DNA of 64,000 nt from Pseudooceanicola nanhaiensis (GCF_020171315.1 NZ_JAIUZP010000006.1:248001-312000), one strand, 5' to 3'; positions 44,312-52,703 are shown, counted from the stretch's first letter. Translations and numbers: made by a program. The notes: a model not told the origin generated them from the sequence alone.

Positions 44312-45238
44312 TCAGTGCGTGCCTTCGTAGGCTTCTTCGCCCTCGCCCAGCGTGTCGCGGTCGAGGTACTTGTTCTCGCTTCCCTGCCCTTCGACGAATT
44401 CGCAGAAGGAGCGGTAGAAGAAGGCGATGGCGTGGATAAAGACCATGGCTGCAAAGGCGCAGAGCAGGATCTTGAACAGGAAGTAGGCCGAGAAGCCGTT
44501 CGGGCTGAAGCCGATGGTCTCGACGTTCCAGCGCAGGGCGCGGGACTTGGCCAGCAGCCGGTCGAGCTGATCGGAGGCCGAGGGTTTCGGCACGATCAGG
44601 TGCCGCCAGAGGAAGAACCAGCCGTACATCCAGGTGATCGTGGCAACCGGCAGCATGAAGATCAGCGAACCGATCATGTCGACCAAACGCTTGCCGCGGA
44701 ACGACAGCCCCGAATAGACGAGGTCCACCCGCACGTGGGAGCCCTGCACGAAGGCGTAGGACACGCAGAGCGCCACGACCATCGCGTTGTAGAGCTTCAG
44801 CTCTTCCGACCACCAGCTCATGTCGAAGCCGATCGGCACGCCGAGGCCGAAGACCAGATCGGGCCGCGCAAAGATACGCTGCACGAAGACGATCAGCACC
44901 TGCTGGATCACCATGATCAGGCCGGCCCATGCGATGAAGCGCCCCACCGTGTTGGCAAAGCCTTCCAGCAGCCGGACCATGCCCCACATGAAGGGCCGGT
45001 GGAACACGCCGATCGCGGTCAGGATCAGCACGAAGGTCAGCACGACGAAGAAGAACTCCACCGAGCCGCCGTAGTAGACGAACCGCATGACCGCCTGATT
45101 GTCCGACCAGTTCAGCCACATCTGCGGATGTGTCACCGCATAGCCGAAATTGTAGAACGCCATGCCGATGTTCTGGATGAACCACCAGATGCCGCTCGCG
45201 ATGGCGCCGATGACGCCCGTGCCGCCCGTTTCTTCCAT
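44312..45238 (-). CDS. TRAP transporter small permease (DctQ), long form
   Basis: 308 residues, longer than the usual 160-200 of DctQ. About seven hydrophobic segments can be counted; the middle GSHVRVDLVYSGLSFRGKRLVDMIG is the DctQ signature region. Both permease subunits are enlarged, as in the 2-oxoacid/TakP subfamily. It is separated from the binding-protein gene by a strong hairpin (45305-45330). Confidence 0.92.
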   Translation of the reverse strand: MEETGGTGVIGAIASGIWWFIQNIGMAFYNFGYAVTHPQMWLNWSDNQAVMRFVYYGGSVEFFFVVLTFVLILTAIGVFHRPFMWGMVRLLEGFANTVGRFIAWAGLIMVIQQVLIVFVQRIFARPDLVFGLGVPIGFDMSWWSEELKLYNAMVVALCVSYAFVQGSHVRVDLVYSGLSFRGKRLVDMIGSLIFMLPVATITWMYGWFFLWRHLIVPKPSASDQLDRLLAKSRALRWNVETIGFSPNGFSAYFLFKILLCAFAAMVFIHAIAFFYRSFCEFVEGQGSENKYLDRDTLGEGEEAYEGTH

Positions 45239-45304
45239 CGTCCCCGCCTTCCCTGACGTGTCAGTCTTGTTGACGCAGCGTCGGGTCCGAGTGCGTCAAT
45301 TGAA

Positions 45305-45330
45305 GAAGGCCCCGTCTCGCCGGGGCCTTC
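45305..45330 (-). terminator. Hairpin between the TRAP binding-protein gene and the permease genes
   Basis: GAAGGCCCCG-TCTCGC-CGGGGCCTTC is a 10-pair stem placed between the dctP stop and dctQ. With only a weak T-run (CTTCTTCAATT) it may act as a partial terminator or an RNA 3' shield, giving more binding protein than permease. Confidence 0.6.
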
Positions 45331-45354
45331 GCTGATCTCAAGCCTTTCGGCGGA

Positions 45355-46440
45355 TCAAATTCCCAGAACGCGGTTCCGCTGCTTGGAGTAGGCGCCTTCC
45401 GAGGTGGAAATCCACGCGGCCGAGGCCTTGAGCCACTGCATGTAGCTTTCGTAGCATTCGGCGTAGAGCGGATCGTCCATGGGCTCCTGCACCACTTCGG
45501 CCGAGGCCGAACCGAAGGCGTCCCAGACGCTGTCGGGGAATTCCATGATCTTCACGCCGCCGGACTGCAGACGCTGCAGGGCCGAACCGTTGTTCGCCAT
45601 GAAGAGCGACATGGTCCAGTTGTTGCCGGCACGCGCCGCCTGCTCGACGATCTGCTTCTGGAACTCGGGCAGATCCTCGAAGAGGTCGCGGTTGAGCGCC
45701 AGCGACAGGCCGGGGCCCGACTCGTGGAAGCCTGCGGTGTAGTAGGTCTTGGTGATTTCCTGGAAGCCGGCCTTCTCGTCCGCCCAGGGGCCGATCCACT
45801 CGGTCCCGTCGATCGCACCCGAGGACAGCGCCTGGTAGACTTCGCCACCGGGAAGGTTCTGCACCGAGGCGCCCAGCTTGCCCAGCACCTGGCCACCCTG
45901 GCCCGGCATCCGGAACTTCAGGCCCTGGAAGTCTTCCGGACCGTTGATTTCCTTGTTGAACCAGCCGCCCGACTGCGGGCCGGTGTTGCCTGCCATGAAG
46001 GTCTTGAGGCCGAAGATCTCGGAGACCTGATCCTGCAGTTCCTGACCGCCGCCATGGTAATACCAGTTGTTCAGTTCCTGGTAGGTCATGCCGAAGGGGA
46101 TGTTCGAGAAGAACGACAGCGCCGGATGCTGGCCGAGGAAGTAGTAGTCCACGGCGTGGTACATGTCGGCCTGGCCCGAGGACACGGCGTCGAACACCTC
46201 GAAGGCGCCCACGAGTTCGCCCGCGGCCTTCAGTTCGACGGTCAGCTGGCCGTCGGTCATGGCGGTGATGGCGTCTGCGCAGTACTGCGCGCTGTCATGC
46301 ACACCGGCGAGGCCACGGCCCCAGGTGGTGACCATGGTCAGGGTGCGCTTGCCCTGTGCGTAGGCCGGTGCGGCCAGAGTCGAGGCTGCAGCTGCGCCGC
46401 CGCCCAAAGCGGACGTTCTCAGAAAGGAACGACGATCCAT
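45355..46440 (-). CDS. TRAP transporter substrate-binding protein, TakP-like
   Basis: 361 residues with a twin-arginine signal peptide (DRRSFLRTSALGGGAAAAS, cleavage near AYAQ). Conserved blocks match the TakP group that binds 2-oxoacids: NTGPQSGGWFNKEI, GLKFRMPGQGG, GGEVYQALSSGAIDGTEWIG and the following HESGP. The Arg in the FRMPG block is the expected carboxylate-binding residue. The ligand is thus probably a monocarboxylate or oxoacid, by family inference. The start ATG at 46440 has GGAGGAGAAAAT. Confidence 0.93.
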   Translation of the reverse strand: MDRRSFLRTSALGGGAAAASTLAAPAYAQGKRTLTMVTTWGRGLAGVHDSAQYCADAITAMTDGQLTVELKAAGELVGAFEVFDAVSSGQADMYHAVDYYFLGQHPALSFFSNIPFGMTYQELNNWYYHGGGQELQDQVSEIFGLKTFMAGNTGPQSGGWFNKEINGPEDFQGLKFRMPGQGGQVLGKLGASVQNLPGGEVYQALSSGAIDGTEWIGPWADEKAGFQEITKTYYTAGFHESGPGLSLALNRDLFEDLPEFQKQIVEQAARAGNNWTMSLFMANNGSALQRLQSGGVKIMEFPDSVWDAFGSASAEVVQEPMDDPLYAECYESYMQWLKASAAWISTSEGAYSKQRNRVLGI

Positions 46441-46534
46441 ATTTTCTCCTCCCGGTAGGTATTGCCCCCGCTGTGGCGGGTGCGGATCGGTTCGATAGTG
46501 GGAGGACACTAGCGAGACATTTGGCACCGGAAAA

Positions 46535-46551
46535 TACCTAGTACTACGTAG
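46535..46551. promoter_or_regulatory. Overlapping palindromes in the TRAP / two-component divergent promoter
   Basis: TACCTAGTACTACGTAG contains TAGTACTA (46539-46546) and CTACGTAG (46544-46551), two 8-base palindromes overlapping by three bases. It lies between dctP and the histidine kinase gene. It is a candidate target of the NarL/LuxR-type response regulator encoded beside it. Confidence 0.5.
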
Positions 46552-46673
46552 CGGCGCAACTTTCGGGCAGTTTACCCAGCGAAAGGGAGACGTTTCTTGC
46601 CGGCAGAAGGCCGCCTATACACTGGCTCCTACACTGGCTTGGTCGCATGGGGTAGTCTTCGCTCGAATCACAC

Positions 46674-48104
46674 ATGGCGCGTTTTTTCTCTCTCCGACGG
46701 CTCAGCTATGGCCAGAAGCTCTTCCTTCTGGCGACGCTTCCGCTGATCCTTGCCGTCTCGGCCATTGCGCTGATGGTGGCCCAGCAGTCGCGCGCGCTTG
46801 CCGAACGCGAGATCGCCACGCTGGAACAGCGCCTGCTGGCCGCCAAGAAGCAGGAACTGCGCAACTACGTGACCCAGGCGCGCAACGGCTTCTACGCCAC
46901 CTACAATTCCGCGCCCTACAACTCCGAGGACGCCCAGACCAAGGTGCTGCAAATCCTCGCCGCCATGATCTATGGCGACGAGGGGTTCTTCTTTGTCTAC
47001 ACCTTCGACGGCACCAATCTCGTCTCGCCGCGCCAGACGGACATGATCAACCAGAACTGGTGGGATCTGACCGACAGCGAGGGCACCCCCGTCGTCCGGG
47101 ACTTCATCGAGACCGCGCGGCAAGGCGGCGGCTGGGTCGAACACCTCTGGCCCAAGCCCTCCACCGGCGAAGAGGAGCGGATGCTGACCTACGTGACCTC
47201 CCTGCCCCAGTGGCAATGGGCGATCGGCACCGGGGTCTTCATCGACGATGTGCTCGACACCGTTGCCGCCTCCCAGACCGAGATGCGCCAGAGGGTGCGG
47301 CGCACCTTCCTCTATATCGGGGCGATCACGCTGATCGCGCTGATGGCGGTCTTTGCCTCCGGCATGGTGATCAACATCCGCGAGCGGCGGCTGGCGGATG
47401 CCAAGCTCAAGCGCCTCACACAGAGGGTCTTTGACGCGCAGGAGGAGGAACGCGGCCGCGTCGCACGCGAATTGCACGACGGGATCAGCCAGCTGCTGGT
47501 GGGCGTGCGCTACGCGCTCGACGCCGCCAAGCGCCGGATGGCGGCGGGCGATCCCCGCGCGGGCGAGACGCTGGACAAGGGGATGCAGAGCCTCGGCGAT
47601 GCCATTCAGGAGGTGCGCCGGATCAGCCGCGACCTGCGCCCCGGCGCGCTCGACGATCTGGGCCTCGGCCCCGCGATCAAGACGCTGGTCGAGGATTTCG
47701 GTAGCAGAACCGGGATCGAGACGGCCTTTTCCACCGTGGTCTTCCGCAATCGTCTGGACAAGGACAGCAAGATCGCGCTCTACCGCATCGCGCAGGAGGC
47801 GCTCACCAATATCGAGCGTCATTCGGGCGCGACGAAGATCGAGGTGGACGTGCGCGGCACCCGCACAGGGGCAAGGCTGCACATCGCTGACAACGGCCAC
47901 GGCCTGTCCGCCGAGGTGCGCGAGGGACGGTCCACCGGGCTTGGCCTGCGCAACATGCAGGAACGGGTCGAGCAGCTCGACGGGACGCTCGACATCCGCT
48001 CCGGCCCGAAGGGCACCGAGATCACGGCCTTCGTGCCGCTCTCGCACCTGCTGGAGCCGAACCGCGACGAGGCGCGGCAGGAAAAGGGGAAGGACGCCAC
48101 ATGA
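46674..48104 (+). CDS. Cache-domain sensor histidine kinase (HisKA_3)
   Basis: 476 residues. Helix 1 (about 14-36) and helix 2 (about 212-234) flank a periplasmic single Cache domain with GFFFVYTFDGTNLVSP and WQWAIGTGVFIDDV, the pattern seen for small-carboxylate sensing. The cytoplasmic part has the HisKA_3 box ERGRVARELHDGISQ (His268 as phospho-acceptor) and an HATPase domain (ALTNIERHSGA, IADNGHGL, GLGLRNMQERV). It is divergent from the TRAP operon and overlaps the response regulator gene by 4 bases (ATGA). Confidence 0.94.
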   Translation: MARFFSLRRLSYGQKLFLLATLPLILAVSAIALMVAQQSRALAEREIATLEQRLLAAKKQELRNYVTQARNGFYATYNSAPYNSEDAQTKVLQILAAMIYGDEGFFFVYTFDGTNLVSPRQTDMINQNWWDLTDSEGTPVVRDFIETARQGGGWVEHLWPKPSTGEEERMLTYVTSLPQWQWAIGTGVFIDDVLDTVAASQTEMRQRVRRTFLYIGAITLIALMAVFASGMVINIRERRLADAKLKRLTQRVFDAQEEERGRVARELHDGISQLLVGVRYALDAAKRRMAAGDPRAGETLDKGMQSLGDAIQEVRRISRDLRPGALDDLGLGPAIKTLVEDFGSRTGIETAFSTVVFRNRLDKDSKIALYRIAQEALTNIERHSGATKIEVDVRGTRTGARLHIADNGHGLSAEVREGRSTGLGLRNMQERVEQLDGTLDIRSGPKGTEITAFVPLSHLLEPNRDEARQEKGKDAT

Positions 48105-48745
48105 CCCAGAGCAAGACCCGCGTCGTCATCGTCGACGATCATCCGCTGGTGGCCGAGGGCATCGTCTCAATCCTCGAAAGCTATGACGACATCACGGTGG
48201 TGGCCGCCCTCTCCAGCGGGCGCCAGATCGTCGACCGGGTGGAGGAGCTGGCCCCCGACGTGGTGCTGCTCGATCTCAACATGCCCGAGGTCTCGGGCCT
48301 CAACGCCTGCGAGATCATCCTCGAGAAGCGCCCCGAGACGCGGGTCCTCGTCCTCTCCATGCACGACAGCCCGGAGTATATCACCTCCGCGCTCGAACAT
48401 GGCGCGGCGGGCTATGTGCTGAAGGACGTGCCCACCGAGGAGATCAAGCAGGCCATCGACGCGGTGATGCGCGGCGAACGCTACCTCTGCACCGGCGCCA
48501 AGGTGGGGCTGGAGCCGAAGGACGGCACGCGCGAGCAGCTCACCAACCGCGAACAGTCGATCCTGCTGCTGTTGGCGCAGGGCCAGTCCAACAAGGAAGT
48601 GGCCCTCGCCCTCGACATCTCGGTCCGCACGGTCGAGACGCACCGCAAGAACATCAAGCGCAAGCTCGGCATTTCCTCGACCGCTGGGCTGACGCGCTAT
48701 GCGCTCGAACACGGGGTGCTGCAGGGGACCGGCCGGGTCTTCTGA
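48101..48745 (+). CDS. NarL/LuxR-family response regulator
   Basis: 214 residues. The receiver domain has VDDHPLVAEG, the phospho-acceptor Asp58 in VVLLDLNMPEVSG, and the conserved Lys in GYVLKDVP. The C-terminal GerE helix-turn-helix reads LTNREQSILLLLAQGQSNKEVALALDISVRTVETH. It is coupled to the Cache kinase and presumably controls the divergent TRAP operon. Confidence 0.95.
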   Translation: MTQSKTRVVIVDDHPLVAEGIVSILESYDDITVVAALSSGRQIVDRVEELAPDVVLLDLNMPEVSGLNACEIILEKRPETRVLVLSMHDSPEYITSALEHGAAGYVLKDVPTEEIKQAIDAVMRGERYLCTGAKVGLEPKDGTREQLTNREQSILLLLAQGQSNKEVALALDISVRTVETHRKNIKRKLGISSTAGLTRYALEHGVLQGTGRVF

Positions 48746-48871
48746 GCCGCTCGCCCTCGCAAGGGCCATGCTCCGGCGGCCACAGCCGGAAGTTTCTTGT
48801 CCGATCACAGATTTGCCATTCGCGCGCGAGCGCCCGATCTCCTACCGATTCCGACAGGATGGGAGACCCCG

Positions 48872-49678
48872 ATGCCGAATCGCGACCGCAAGACCTACAC
48901 CGACGCGAACCGCGCCGCCTGGGAGGCCTCGGCGCATCTGCATGGCACCGGCGAGGACTGGGAGGCGCTGCTCGCCTCCGCCAGCCTGCCCGGCTTCTCC
49001 ACCTTCGACCCCTGCCTGACCGCGACGCTCCAGCAGATCGGCCTCTCCGGCAAGCGGGCGGTGCAGATCGGCTGCAACAATGCGCGCGAACTGCTGTCGC
49101 TGGCCGCCTTCGGGGCGGAGCCCGCACTCGGCATCGACCAGTCCGCAGCCTTTCTCGCACAGGGCGCACAGCTGGCCGCCGCCGCGGGCCTCGCGCCACT
49201 GCTGCTGGAGGCCGACATCTACGATCTGCCCGCAGGCGACCTCGGCCAGCATGACCTCGCCCTGATCACCATCGGCGTGCTGAACTGGATGCCCGACCTG
49301 CCCGGCTTCTTCCGCGCCGTCGCGGGGCTGATGGCCTCCGGCGCGCATCTCGTCATCTACGAGACCCATCCCTTCCTCGAGCTGTTCGATCCCGCCAGCG
49401 AGACCCCCCATACCCCTGCCTTCAGCTACTTCACCTCCGCCCCCCAGACCGTGACCGAGGCCATCGCCTATGACGGGCAGGACCACGGCGCAGGCGAGAC
49501 AGGCTATTGGTTCATCCACACCATGGGCGCGATCCTCACCGCCATGGCCGGTGCGGGCCTGCGCCTCGAAACCCTCACCGAACACCCGCATTCCAACCGC
49601 GAGCCGGAGTACGACCTCTACGAAGGCCGCCCCGCCCAGATCCCCATGAGTTACACCCTCGTCGCCCGTAAGGCCTGA
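48872..49678 (+). CDS. Class I SAM-dependent methyltransferase
   Basis: 268 residues. The SAM-binding region is AVQIGCNNARELLSLAAFGAEPALGID, with an unusual GCNNAREL instead of the common GxGxG loop, followed by ALITIGVLNWMPDLPGFFRAV. The later part (YETHPFLELFD, YWFIHTMGAIL) is typical of small-molecule methyltransferases. The substrate is unknown. The start ATG at 48872 has GGATGGGAG upstream. Confidence 0.85.
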   Translation: MPNRDRKTYTDANRAAWEASAHLHGTGEDWEALLASASLPGFSTFDPCLTATLQQIGLSGKRAVQIGCNNARELLSLAAFGAEPALGIDQSAAFLAQGAQLAAAAGLAPLLLEADIYDLPAGDLGQHDLALITIGVLNWMPDLPGFFRAVAGLMASGAHLVIYETHPFLELFDPASETPHTPAFSYFTSAPQTVTEAIAYDGQDHGAGETGYWFIHTMGAILTAMAGAGLRLETLTEHPHSNREPEYDLYEGRPAQIPMSYTLVARKA

Positions 49679-49720
49679 GCCACTCCCCCTCTCCCTGCCC
49701 CCGCCCCCTCAGTCGCGCGC

Positions 49721-49766
49721 GGAAAATTCTTCGAAGAATTTTCCCAAGAATTTTCGAAAATTCTTG
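49721..49766. repeat. Paired AT-rich perfect palindromes
   Basis: Two abutting perfect palindromes: 49721-49744 (GGAAAATTCTTC and its complement) and 49745-49766 (CAAGAATTTTC and its complement). They share AAGAATTTT/AAAATTCTT with the pair at 25446-25495. They follow the methyltransferase gene and precede the ilvB promoter. Confidence 0.6.
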
Positions 49767-49881
49767 CTCGCCCACCGGCAAACGCTCCGCGAATTTTCGA
49801 AAACGTCGAGACGCCACGCAACAACGCAACTTTCGCAAAGATTTTTTTCGCCGCAGGACAGAATTTTTCACGCAAAGGCGG

Positions 49882-49910
49882 TTGACGCCCCGTTCGCCCG
49901 CTTCTAATGT
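49882..49910 (+). promoter_or_regulatory. ilvB promoter
   Basis: TTGACG (49882-49887) and TAATGT (49905-49910) with exactly 17 bases between. Transcription would start near 49917, shortly before the leader peptide start at 49935. Confidence 0.75.
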
Positions 49911-49934
49911 CCGCCCCGAATGAGGAGTCCCCCG

Positions 49935-49982
49935 ATGACCGCACTAGTCATTATCGTAGGAGTTTGGCGCATGGGCCGGTAA
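49935..49982 (+). CDS. ilvB leader peptide (attenuation)
   Basis: A 15-residue open frame, MTALVIIVGVWRMGR, preceded by GAGGAG about 8 bases upstream. Six of the first ten residues are Leu, Val or Ile (codons CTA GTC ATT ATC GTA ... GTT), i.e. the products of the enzyme encoded downstream. The stop codon falls inside the hairpin that leads into the antiterminator. It is too short for routine gene calling but fits a classical amino-acid-operon leader. Confidence 0.85.
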   Translation: MTALVIIVGVWRMGR

Positions 49983-50014
49983 GACCGGTTGTCCCATTTG
50001 GTACCCCATGCGCC
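49966..50014 (+). promoter_or_regulatory. Antiterminator stem of the ilvB attenuator
   Basis: GGCGCATGGG (49966-49975) is perfectly complementary to CCCATGCGCC (50005-50014). Between them lies a small hairpin CCGGT-AAG-ACCGG (49976-49988), and ATGGG can alternatively pair with CCCAT at 49993-49997. The 3' arm enters the first bases of the terminator stem, so the two structures exclude each other. A ribosome stalled on the Leu/Val/Ile codons leaves 49966-49975 free; one that reaches the stop codon covers it. Confidence 0.8.
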
Positions 50015-50039
50015 CCCGGATCACCTCCGGGGGTTTTTT
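50013..50039 (+). terminator. ilvB attenuator terminator
   Basis: CCCCCGGA-TCACC-TCCGGGGG stem followed by six Ts, 62 bases before the ilvB start codon. A strong intrinsic terminator placed in front of a gene, which only makes sense as a conditional one. Confidence 0.9.
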
Positions 50040-50101
50040 CATTCCCGAAACAGCAGTTCACGAGAAGCGCCCGACACGGGGCAGTGAGACGGAGAGAAGC
50101 G

Positions 50102-51856
50102 ATGACACGGCAGATGACCGGCGCGAAAATGGTGGTTCAGGCCCTCAAGGACCAGGGCGTGGACACGGTATTCGGCTATCCCGGCGGCGCCGTCCTGCCG
50201 ATCTATGACGAGATCTTCCAGCAGAACGGCATCAAGCACATCCTCGTCCGCCACGAGCAGGGCGCGGTCCACGCCGCCGAAGGCTATGCCCGTTCCACCG
50301 GCAAGCCGGGTGTCGTGCTCGTCACCTCGGGTCCGGGCGCGACCAATGCGGTCACCGGGCTGGCGGATGCGCTGCTCGACTCGATCCCGATCGTCGTCAT
50401 GAGCGGCCAGGTCCCCACCTTCCTCATCGGCTCGGACGCCTTCCAGGAGGCCGATACCGTCGGCATCACCCGCCCCTGCACCAAGCACAACTGGCTGGTG
50501 AAGGAGACGGACGACCTGCCGCGGATCATGCACCACGCCTTCCATGTCGCCACCACCGGCCGTCCCGGCCCGGTGCTGATCGACATTCCCAAGGACGTGC
50601 AGTTCGCCACCGGCGAATACGTCGCGCCGCCGAAACCCTCGACCTATCGCTACAACCCGCAGGTCAAGGGCGACATGGAGGAGATCACGGAACTGGTGGC
50701 CGCCCTCGAAGTGGCCAAGAAGCCGATCTTCTACACCGGCGGCGGCGTCATCAACTCGGGCCCCGCGGCCAGCCAGCTGCTGCGCGAACTCGTCGATGCC
50801 ACCGGCGCGCCGATCACCTCGACGCTCATGGGCCTTGGCGCCTATCCCGCCTCGGGCAAGGCGTGGCTGGGCATGCTCGGCATGCATGGTCTCTACGAGG
50901 CCAACATGGCGATGCACGATTGCGACCTGATGATCTGCGTCGGCGCCCGCTTCGACGACCGGATCACCGGCCGCATCGACGCCTTCAGCCCGAACTCGCT
51001 CAAGGCGCATATCGACATCGACCCCTCGTCGATCAACAAGGTGATCCACGTCGACATGCCGATCGTCGGCGACGTGGCCCACGTGCTTGAGGATATCCTC
51101 AAGGTCTGGAAGGCCCGCGGCCGCAAGACCAACCGCGAGGCGCTTGCCAAGTGGTGGAAGAAGATCGACGAGTGGAAGGCCGTGGACTGCCTGAAGTACA
51201 AGAACTCGGACACGATCATCAAACCGCAGTACGCGCTGCAGCGGCTTGAGGCGCTCACCAAGGGCCACGATCGCTACTTCACCACCGAGGTCGGCCAGCA
51301 CCAGATGTGGGCCGCGCAGTATCTCACCTTCGAGGAGCCGAACCGCTGGATGACCTCGGGCGGCCTCGGCACCATGGGCTATGGCGTTCCGGCCTCGGTC
51401 GGCGTGCAGCAGGCCCATCCCGAAAGCCTCGTGATCAACGTGGCGGGCGAGGCCTCGTGGCTGATGAACATGCAGGAGATGGGCACCGCGGTTCAGTTCC
51501 GCCTGCCGGTCAAGCAGTTCATCCTGAACAACGAGCGTCTCGGCATGGTGCGCCAGTGGCAGCAGCTGCTCCACGGCGAGCGTTACAGCCAGTCCTGGTC
51601 CGAGGCGCTGCCCGATTTCGTGAAGCTCGCCGAAGCCTTCGGCGCCAAGGGGATCATGGTCTCCGATCCGAAGGACCTCGACGATGCGATCATGGAGATG
51701 ATCAACTACGACGGTCCGGTGATCTTCGACTGCCTCGTCGAGAAGCACGAGAACTGCTTCCCGATGATCCCGAGCGGCAAGGCCCACAACGAGATGCTGA
51801 TGGGCGATGCCGCGGCCACCGATGCCATCACCGGCGGCGGGGCGGCGCTCGTCTGA
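50102..51856 (+). CDS. ilvB: Acetolactate synthase large subunit
   Basis: 584 residues. It joins pyruvate (or 2-oxobutyrate) units in the first common step of Val/Leu/Ile synthesis, using ThDP, Mg2+ and FAD. Seen motifs: GYPGGAVLPIYDEI, catalytic Glu52 in HEQGAVHAAEGYA, SGPGATN, GARFDDRITG. The ThDP/Mg motif, usually GDGS...NN, reads GEAS (residues 449-452) with NN at 476-477. It starts at the ATG at 50102 with CGGAGAGAAG. Expression is governed by the leader attenuator. The small subunit ilvH follows after an opposite-strand gene. Confidence 0.96.
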   Translation: MTRQMTGAKMVVQALKDQGVDTVFGYPGGAVLPIYDEIFQQNGIKHILVRHEQGAVHAAEGYARSTGKPGVVLVTSGPGATNAVTGLADALLDSIPIVVMSGQVPTFLIGSDAFQEADTVGITRPCTKHNWLVKETDDLPRIMHHAFHVATTGRPGPVLIDIPKDVQFATGEYVAPPKPSTYRYNPQVKGDMEEITELVAALEVAKKPIFYTGGGVINSGPAASQLLRELVDATGAPITSTLMGLGAYPASGKAWLGMLGMHGLYEANMAMHDCDLMICVGARFDDRITGRIDAFSPNSLKAHIDIDPSSINKVIHVDMPIVGDVAHVLEDILKVWKARGRKTNREALAKWWKKIDEWKAVDCLKYKNSDTIIKPQYALQRLEALTKGHDRYFTTEVGQHQMWAAQYLTFEEPNRWMTSGGLGTMGYGVPASVGVQQAHPESLVINVAGEASWLMNMQEMGTAVQFRLPVKQFILNNERLGMVRQWQQLLHGERYSQSWSEALPDFVKLAEAFGAKGIMVSDPKDLDDAIMEMINYDGPVIFDCLVEKHENCFPMIPSGKAHNEMLMGDAAATDAITGGGAALV

Positions 51857-51917
51857 TCAGGTCTGACCGAGGCCGGGCGATGCATGTCGCCCGCCCCCGG
51901 CAGGAGGGTTCACCGTG

Positions 51918-52703
51918 TCAGGACTTCGGGAAAATCAGGGTCAGCACCGCGCGGAAGGTCACCCCTTCGGCGCCGCTGTCCGGGCCCTCGGCGATATAGC
52001 CGATGCCGCCACCGATGCTCATCGGCTGGTTCCCCATGGTGAAGACCTTGGCAACCACGGCATTGATCGGCACCGTCCACTGGTCGTTCGTCCAGTCGTA
52101 GGTCGTCTCGGTGTTCAGCGTCATGCTGACGCCGTTGTCGAAGGCGTAGCTGGTGAAGGGCTGAAGGAAGGTCTGGTTGATATCCACCGGCCCGTCGCCC
52201 ACGCGCCAGACATGGGAGGCAAGCCCGCCCACGGTCCACGGACCGGACTGGCGCAGCACAACGCCGGTGAGGCCCGCGGCAAAGGTATCGGCGGAGAACC
52301 CGTCAGAGCCGGTGGGCAGCAGGAAGGCCGGGCCTACGCCCCATGTCAGCCCGTTGGTCGAATTCTTCGGCGAGAAGAAGAACGACTGGGTGATGTCGCC
52401 GAGGCCGGTGTCGTCATTGCCGGGCAGATCGTTGAAGACCAGCGGCACGATGGTGCGGGAAATCAGGTTCCAGCCATTGCCGAGGTCGAAGGGGATCACG
52501 GGCTGCACGTTGAGCGTCATCCGCTCGCCGTCGTCGTTGGGGCCGATGTTCTGGTTCCAGTTGAACTGGAACGGCACGCTCACAAGGTCGGCGACCGGGT
52601 TGGCGAGCTGCTTGGCAAGGTCGGTGTCCTGCGCGAAAGCCGGCGCGGCGAGGCCGAGGCAGGCAAGTGCGGCGGCACAGGTCGAACGGAAGACTGGGGT
52701 CAT
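51918..52703 (-). CDS. Outer-membrane beta-barrel / transporter-like protein
   Basis: 261 residues. A signal peptide (STCAAALACLGLAAPAFAQ) precedes DTDLAKQLANPVADLVSVPFQFNWNQNIGP, the start of a family of predicted outer-membrane barrels often labelled transporter or neuromedin-like. Alternating hydrophobic strands and the C-terminal FRAVLTLIFPKS (ending near an aromatic) fit a barrel. It is on the opposite strand between ilvB and ilvH and probably unrelated to branched-chain synthesis. Confidence 0.85.
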   Translation of the reverse strand: MTPVFRSTCAAALACLGLAAPAFAQDTDLAKQLANPVADLVSVPFQFNWNQNIGPNDDGERMTLNVQPVIPFDLGNGWNLISRTIVPLVFNDLPGNDDTGLGDITQSFFFSPKNSTNGLTWGVGPAFLLPTGSDGFSADTFAAGLTGVVLRQSGPWTVGGLASHVWRVGDGPVDINQTFLQPFTSYAFDNGVSMTLNTETTYDWTNDQWTVPINAVVAKVFTMGNQPMSIGGGIGYIAEGPDSGAEGVTFRAVLTLIFPKS

